64,000 nucleotides of DNA from Stappia indica (GTDB lineage Bacteria > Pseudomonadota > Alphaproteobacteria > Rhizobiales > Stappiaceae), in the NCBI RefSeq assembly GCF_009789575.1, contig NZ_CP046908.1:310001-374000 (forward strand), read 5' to 3'. Within the stretch, counting starts at the first letter, position 1. Each line of letters opens with the position of its first letter. Under the pieces are notes generated by a model. That model was not told the origin of the DNA. It saw nothing but the letters and a program-made list of their open reading frames with translations, and made no database searches. Both the position numbers and the translations under genes were made by a program. Below, piece by piece: positions 60,865 through 64,000 of the stretch.

Positions 60865-61994
60865 GAGGTCAGGTGAAGCACGTCATTCCAAGTCGCGAAC
60901 ACCATCAGGAACAGCACGATGGCGATCCCGATGCGGAAACCGTATTCCTGCGCCCGCTCGCTGAGCGGCTTACCCCGCAAGGCCTCGGCGGCGTAGAACA
61001 TCAGGTGTCCGCCGTCGAGCATGGGAATGGGCAGCAGGTTCAAAAGGCCGATGCTGACCGACAGCACGGCCGTCAGATTGAGCAGCGCGCCGAAACCGAG
61101 CGTCGCGACCTGCCCGGAAATCTGCGCCACGCGGATCGGCCCGCCGAGCTGGTCGGCGGATTCGCGGCCCGTGACGATGCCGGCCAGGTAACCGGCGGTG
61201 CGCGTGACCACGAACCAGGTCTCGCGGCTGCCCTCCACGACGGCCTCGACAGGGCCGAAGCGGCGGACCACCACGTCTTCCTCGCTGGCGCTGCGGCTGA
61301 CGCCGAGCAGGCCGACCGACTGGACATTGCCGAAGCGGTCGGTGATCTCGCGGCGCTGCGGCGTCACCTCGACGGTGAGCTGCTGGCCGCCGCGATCCAC
61401 CAGCATGGCGAGCGGCAGGTCGGCGCTGACGCTGACGATGCGCTGCATGTCGGAGAAGGTCTCGATGCGCTGCCCGTCGATGGCCAGCACCATGTCGCCC
61501 TCCATCAGGCCGGCGGCCTGGGCAGCGCTGTCGGGCTGGATCGCGTCGACGCGCGGCGAAATCTCCGGCCGGCCGAACAGGCCGAACAGCAGCGCGAAGA
61601 TGACGATGGCGAGAATGAAATTGGCGATGGGGCCGGCGGCGACGATGGCCGCGCGGCGCGAAACCGGCTTGGTCTGGAAGGCGCCGGCGCGCTCTTCCTC
61701 GCTCATGCGGGCAAGCGCCTCCTGGTCGGGCACGCTCGCCTCGTTCTCGTCGCCGGCGAACTTGACATAGCCGCCGAGCGGGATGGCCGAGAGCTTCCAG
61801 CGCGTGCCGTGACGGTCGTTGCGGCCGAACAGCTCCGGCCCGAAGCCGACCGAGAAGGCCTGCACCCGCACCCCGCACCAGCGCGCCACCAGGAAGTGGC
61901 CGAGCTCGTGGAAGAACACCACCACGGTGAGCACGAACAGGAACGGCAGGGCGTAGCCTGCGAAAGACCCGAACAGCGATCCGATCAGTTCCAT
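60858..61994 (-). CDS. rseP: RIP metalloprotease RseP (site-2 protease)
   Basis: Intramembrane zinc protease (378 aa) that completes regulated cleavage of anti-sigma factors. The active site HELGHFLVAR in the first helix (HExxH) and the third helix Asp in LLPIPMLDGGHL are visible. A PDZ domain lies at about residues 130-220 (SAAQAAGLMEGDMVLAIDG). The ATG at 61994 begins MELIGSLFGSF. It follows dxr by 60 nt and precedes bamA, the usual order in alphaproteobacteria. Confidence 0.95.
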   Translation of the reverse strand: MELIGSLFGSFAGYALPFLFVLTVVVFFHELGHFLVARWCGVRVQAFSVGFGPELFGRNDRHGTRWKLSAIPLGGYVKFAGDENEASVPDQEALARMSEEERAGAFQTKPVSRRAAIVAAGPIANFILAIVIFALLFGLFGRPEISPRVDAIQPDSAAQAAGLMEGDMVLAIDGQRIETFSDMQRIVSVSADLPLAMLVDRGGQQLTVEVTPQRREITDRFGNVQSVGLLGVSRSASEEDVVVRRFGPVEAVVEGSRETWFVVTRTAGYLAGIVTGRESADQLGGPIRVAQISGQVATLGFGALLNLTAVLSVSIGLLNLLPIPMLDGGHLMFYAAEALRGKPLSERAQEYGFRIGIAIVLFLMVFATWNDVLHLTSL

Positions 61995-62054
61995 GTCATC
62001 TCCTTGCCGGACCGGCAGTTTCGTCTTTGCATGTTAACAACCCGTTCGCGGGCC

Positions 62055-63275
62055 TCAGCCCGCCTGTTCGGCGATCGCCTCCAGCGCCATCGCGCGGGCG
62101 ATGGCGTCGATGCGCAATACGTCGTCCACCGAGGCCGGCTCGACGAGGTCGCCGGACGCGGCCATGCGCTCCAGCACCCTCTCCGCCGTAGCGGCGATCC
62201 CGAGAAACCCGATCCCGCGATCGAGAAAGGCCCTGACGGCGATTTCGTCTGCAGCATTGAGAGCGGCCGTCGCAGCCGTGCCCGCGACCATCGCCTCGCG
62301 GGCGATGCGCAGGGCCGGGAACCGCGCCGGGTCCGGTGCCTCGAAGCTGAGCGTTGCCAATGCGGCGAGATCAAGGCGCTGTGCCGGCGTCGCCATGCGG
62401 CGCGGCCAGGCAAGACAGTGCGCGATGGGCGTGCGCATGTCCGGTGCGCCGAGCTGGGCGAGCAACGAGCCGTCGCGATATTGCACCATGCCGTGCACGA
62501 CGGATTGCGGATGGACCAGGACGTCGAGCTGGTCCGGCCCCAGCGGAAACAGGTGGAAGGCCTCGATGATCTCGAAGCCCTTGTTCATCATCGTGGCGCT
62601 GTCGATGGAAATGCGCGCGCCCATGCTCCAGTTGGGATGGCGCAGCGCCGCCTCGGGCGACACATGGCGCATCTCCTCCAGCGACAGGGTGCGGAACGGC
62701 CCACCGGACGCAGTCAGCGTCAGCTTTTCCACCTGGTCGAGATTGCCGCGCTCCAGCACCTGGAACACGGCATTGTGCTCGGAATCGACCGGCAGGATGG
62801 TGGCGGAGGCCGCCCGCGCGGCCGCCATGAACAGATCGCCCGCGCACACCAGGCATTCCTTGTTGGCAAGGCCGATGGTGGTGCCGCGCGCCGCCGCCGC
62901 AATGGTCGGCGCAAGGCCGGCCGCCCCGACGATGGCCGCAATCACCATGTCGGCAGGCCGCGTGGCCGCCTCGCACACCGCCTGCGGCCCGGCCGCCGCA
63001 GTGATGCCGGTGCCGGCAAGTGCGTCCTTCAGCCGCTGGTAGGCGGCGGGGTCCGCGACCACCGCATGCTCGGCACCGACCGCGATGGCGGCGCGGGCAA
63101 GCTCCTCGGCCCGGTCGTTGGCGGTGAGCGCGACGACATGGAAGCGCTCGCGGTTGCGGGAAACGAGGTCGAGCGTCGAGCCGCCGATGGAGCCGGTCGC
63201 GCCGAGCACGGTCAGGCGCAGCGGATCCGTGCCCGCGCCCACGCCAGCCCCCTGCCCGCCCGTCGCGGTCTCCAT
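62055..63275 (-). CDS. dxr: 1-deoxy-D-xylulose 5-phosphate reductoisomerase
   Basis: Second enzyme of the MEP isoprenoid pathway (406 aa). The NADPH site VLGATGSIGGSTLDLV near the N-terminus and the metal-binding segment ILPVDSEHNAVFQVLE are clear, with SGGPFRTL and SMGARISIDSATMMNKG as further signatures. I use the ATG at 63275; an in-frame TTG at 63296 would add 7 residues and overlap cdsA. cdsA ends 25 nt upstream on the same strand. Confidence 0.95.
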   Translation of the reverse strand: METATGGQGAGVGAGTDPLRLTVLGATGSIGGSTLDLVSRNRERFHVVALTANDRAEELARAAIAVGAEHAVVADPAAYQRLKDALAGTGITAAAGPQAVCEAATRPADMVIAAIVGAAGLAPTIAAAARGTTIGLANKECLVCAGDLFMAAARAASATILPVDSEHNAVFQVLERGNLDQVEKLTLTASGGPFRTLSLEEMRHVSPEAALRHPNWSMGARISIDSATMMNKGFEIIEAFHLFPLGPDQLDVLVHPQSVVHGMVQYRDGSLLAQLGAPDMRTPIAHCLAWPRRMATPAQRLDLAALATLSFEAPDPARFPALRIAREAMVAGTAATAALNAADEIAVRAFLDRGIGFLGIAATAERVLERMAASGDLVEPASVDDVLRIDAIARAMALEAIAEQAG

Positions 63276-63300
63276 GCTTCCCACTTGCACCTTCAAGATC

Positions 63301-64000
63301 TCAATACCCTTGCAGGGCGATCACCGCGCCGACCGGATCGACCAGCGAGCCGGCAAGGACGGCCGCCACCAGGTAGCCGAGCACGCCGGCACCCGTCAGG
63401 CCGTCGACCCGGTCCATGACACCGCCATGGCCGGGAATGATATGGCCGGAATCCTTGACGCCGAAATGGCGCTTCAGGGCCGATTCGAGCAGATCGCCGG
63501 CCTGCGAGAAGACCGACAGGATGCCGGCCGACACGATCCACAGCGACAGCGGCACGCGCCCGACAAGCGCGCCCATCGCGGCGCCGACGAGAAGCGCCGC
63601 CGCCAGCCCGCCGAGCGCGCCGCTCCAGGTCTTCTTCGGCGAAACGCGCGGCCACAGCTTCGGCCCGCCGATCCGACGGCCGACGAAATAGGCCAGGATA
63701 TCCGTTGCCCATACGACGGCGAACAGGAAGAGGATCATCACGAAGCCTTCCGCACCGTGCCGGAAGGCGATCAGCGCAACGCCGGTCAGGCCGGCATAGA
63801 GCACGCCGGTGCCCATCCAGCCGACGGACGCTGCGCCCGAGACCTGCCCCCACACCCAGAGCAGCGCGGCGAAGGCGAAGGCGAGCCCCAGCGCCAGCGG
63901 CACGAGGCCGAGCGCCGCGGCAACCAGCATCGCGGCGATGCCGATACCGGAAACGACGATGGCCGCGAACTCGCGGCGCGCCTGGACGATGACCGTCCAT
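63301..64000 (-). CDS. cdsA: Phosphatidate cytidylyltransferase CdsA (partial, N-terminus beyond the window)
   Basis: C-terminal 233 codons of the membrane enzyme that makes CDP-diacylglycerol for phospholipids. Multiple membrane helices are visible, and the family signature spans VSPKKTWSGALGGLAAAL and GHGGVMDRVDGL near the C-terminus. The N-terminal helices lie beyond base 64000. An in-frame ATG at 63930 is internal: the frame continues to the edge with plausible sequence, so it is not the start. It ends 25 nt before dxr. Confidence 0.93.
   Translation of the reverse strand, partial: WTVIVQARREFAAIVVSGIGIAAMLVAAALGLVPLALGLAFAFAALLWVWGQVSGAASVGWMGTGVLYAGLTGVALIAFRHGAEGFVMILFLFAVVWATDILAYFVGRRIGGPKLWPRVSPKKTWSGALGGLAAALLVGAAMGALVGRVPLSLWIVSAGILSVFSQAGDLLESALKRHFGVKDSGHIIPGHGGVMDRVDGLTGAGVLGYLVAAVLAGSLVDPVGAVIALQGY

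Noticed and set aside
58593-63419. 1608-codon open frame on the plus strand across bamA, rseP and dxr
   Set aside because: It is antisense to well-recognised genes; long antisense frames arise from high GC. Its amino-acid composition is unlike any real protein.

Overview
This 64 kb GC-rich window reads as a chromosomal segment of an alphaproteobacterium, most likely a Hyphomicrobiales (Rhizobiales) marine or soil type such as the Stappiaceae. That rests on gene order and protein content only. Diagnostic blocks are glmS / DUF502 / recG / sdhE / mfd / ftsB / pdhA, then pyrG-secG-tpiA-ppiD-trpD-trpC-moaC-moeA-lexA-comEC-gltX-gltA, then the lipid A block cdsA-dxr-rseP-bamA-lpxD-fabZ-lpxA-lpxI-lpxB, with alphaproteobacterial SOS boxes (direct GAAC repeats with 7-nt spacing) in front of lexA. 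Coding density is high and there are no insertion sequences, phage genes, CRISPR arrays or rRNA genes. One tRNA gene, tRNA-Lys(TTT), is present.

Layout. 1-8.9 kb: central metabolism and DNA repair (pdhA, cut by the left edge; ftsB; mfd; sdhE; recG) plus two membrane proteins of unknown role. 9.1-14.9 kb: a secreted cysteine-rich repeat protein, glmS, a membrane-anchored SPOR-domain protein and a DMT-family exporter. 14.9-26.4 kb: a complete thiosulfate-oxidation (Sox) island. soxX-Y-Z-A-B-C-D-E-F run on the minus strand, preceded by soxV. soxS, soxR and a YeeE/YedE sulfur transporter (soxT) run divergently. 26.5-31.5 kb: a TAXI-type TRAP transporter (fused permease plus binding protein), a universal stress protein and a small unknown protein. 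31.9-37.4 kb: tRNA-Lys, an RND efflux pump with its adaptor, and a VOC protein. 37.4-53.0 kb: housekeeping genes. 53.1-53.5 kb: a repeat-rich non-coding patch. 53.7-64.0 kb: lipid A / outer-membrane biogenesis, ending in cdsA, cut by the right edge.

How the genes work together. SoxXA attaches thiosulfate to the SoxY cysteine, SoxB releases sulfate, SoxCD oxidises the sulfane sulfur, and SoxEF is a flavocytochrome c-like pair. SoxV and SoxS supply reductant in the periplasm, SoxT is a probable sulfur-compound importer, and SoxR is an ArsR-type repressor with the two cysteines expected of a persulfide sensor. The most interesting regulatory signal is a perfect ATTC-N8-GAAT palindrome ahead of soxX, with degenerate versions in the soxV/soxS gap and ahead of soxC. 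Together these suggest a small, self-contained persulfide-responsive regulon.

I found no wholly unprecedented system. The best candidates for new biology are the secreted protein with eight cysteine-containing repeats plus a peptidoglycan-binding-like region (9.1-10.6 kb), the TRAP permease with a PDZ-like C-terminal extension coupled to a universal stress protein, the ComEC homologue with repeat-encoded linkers, and matching GGTTCA/TGAACC palindromes upstream of pdhA and gltA.
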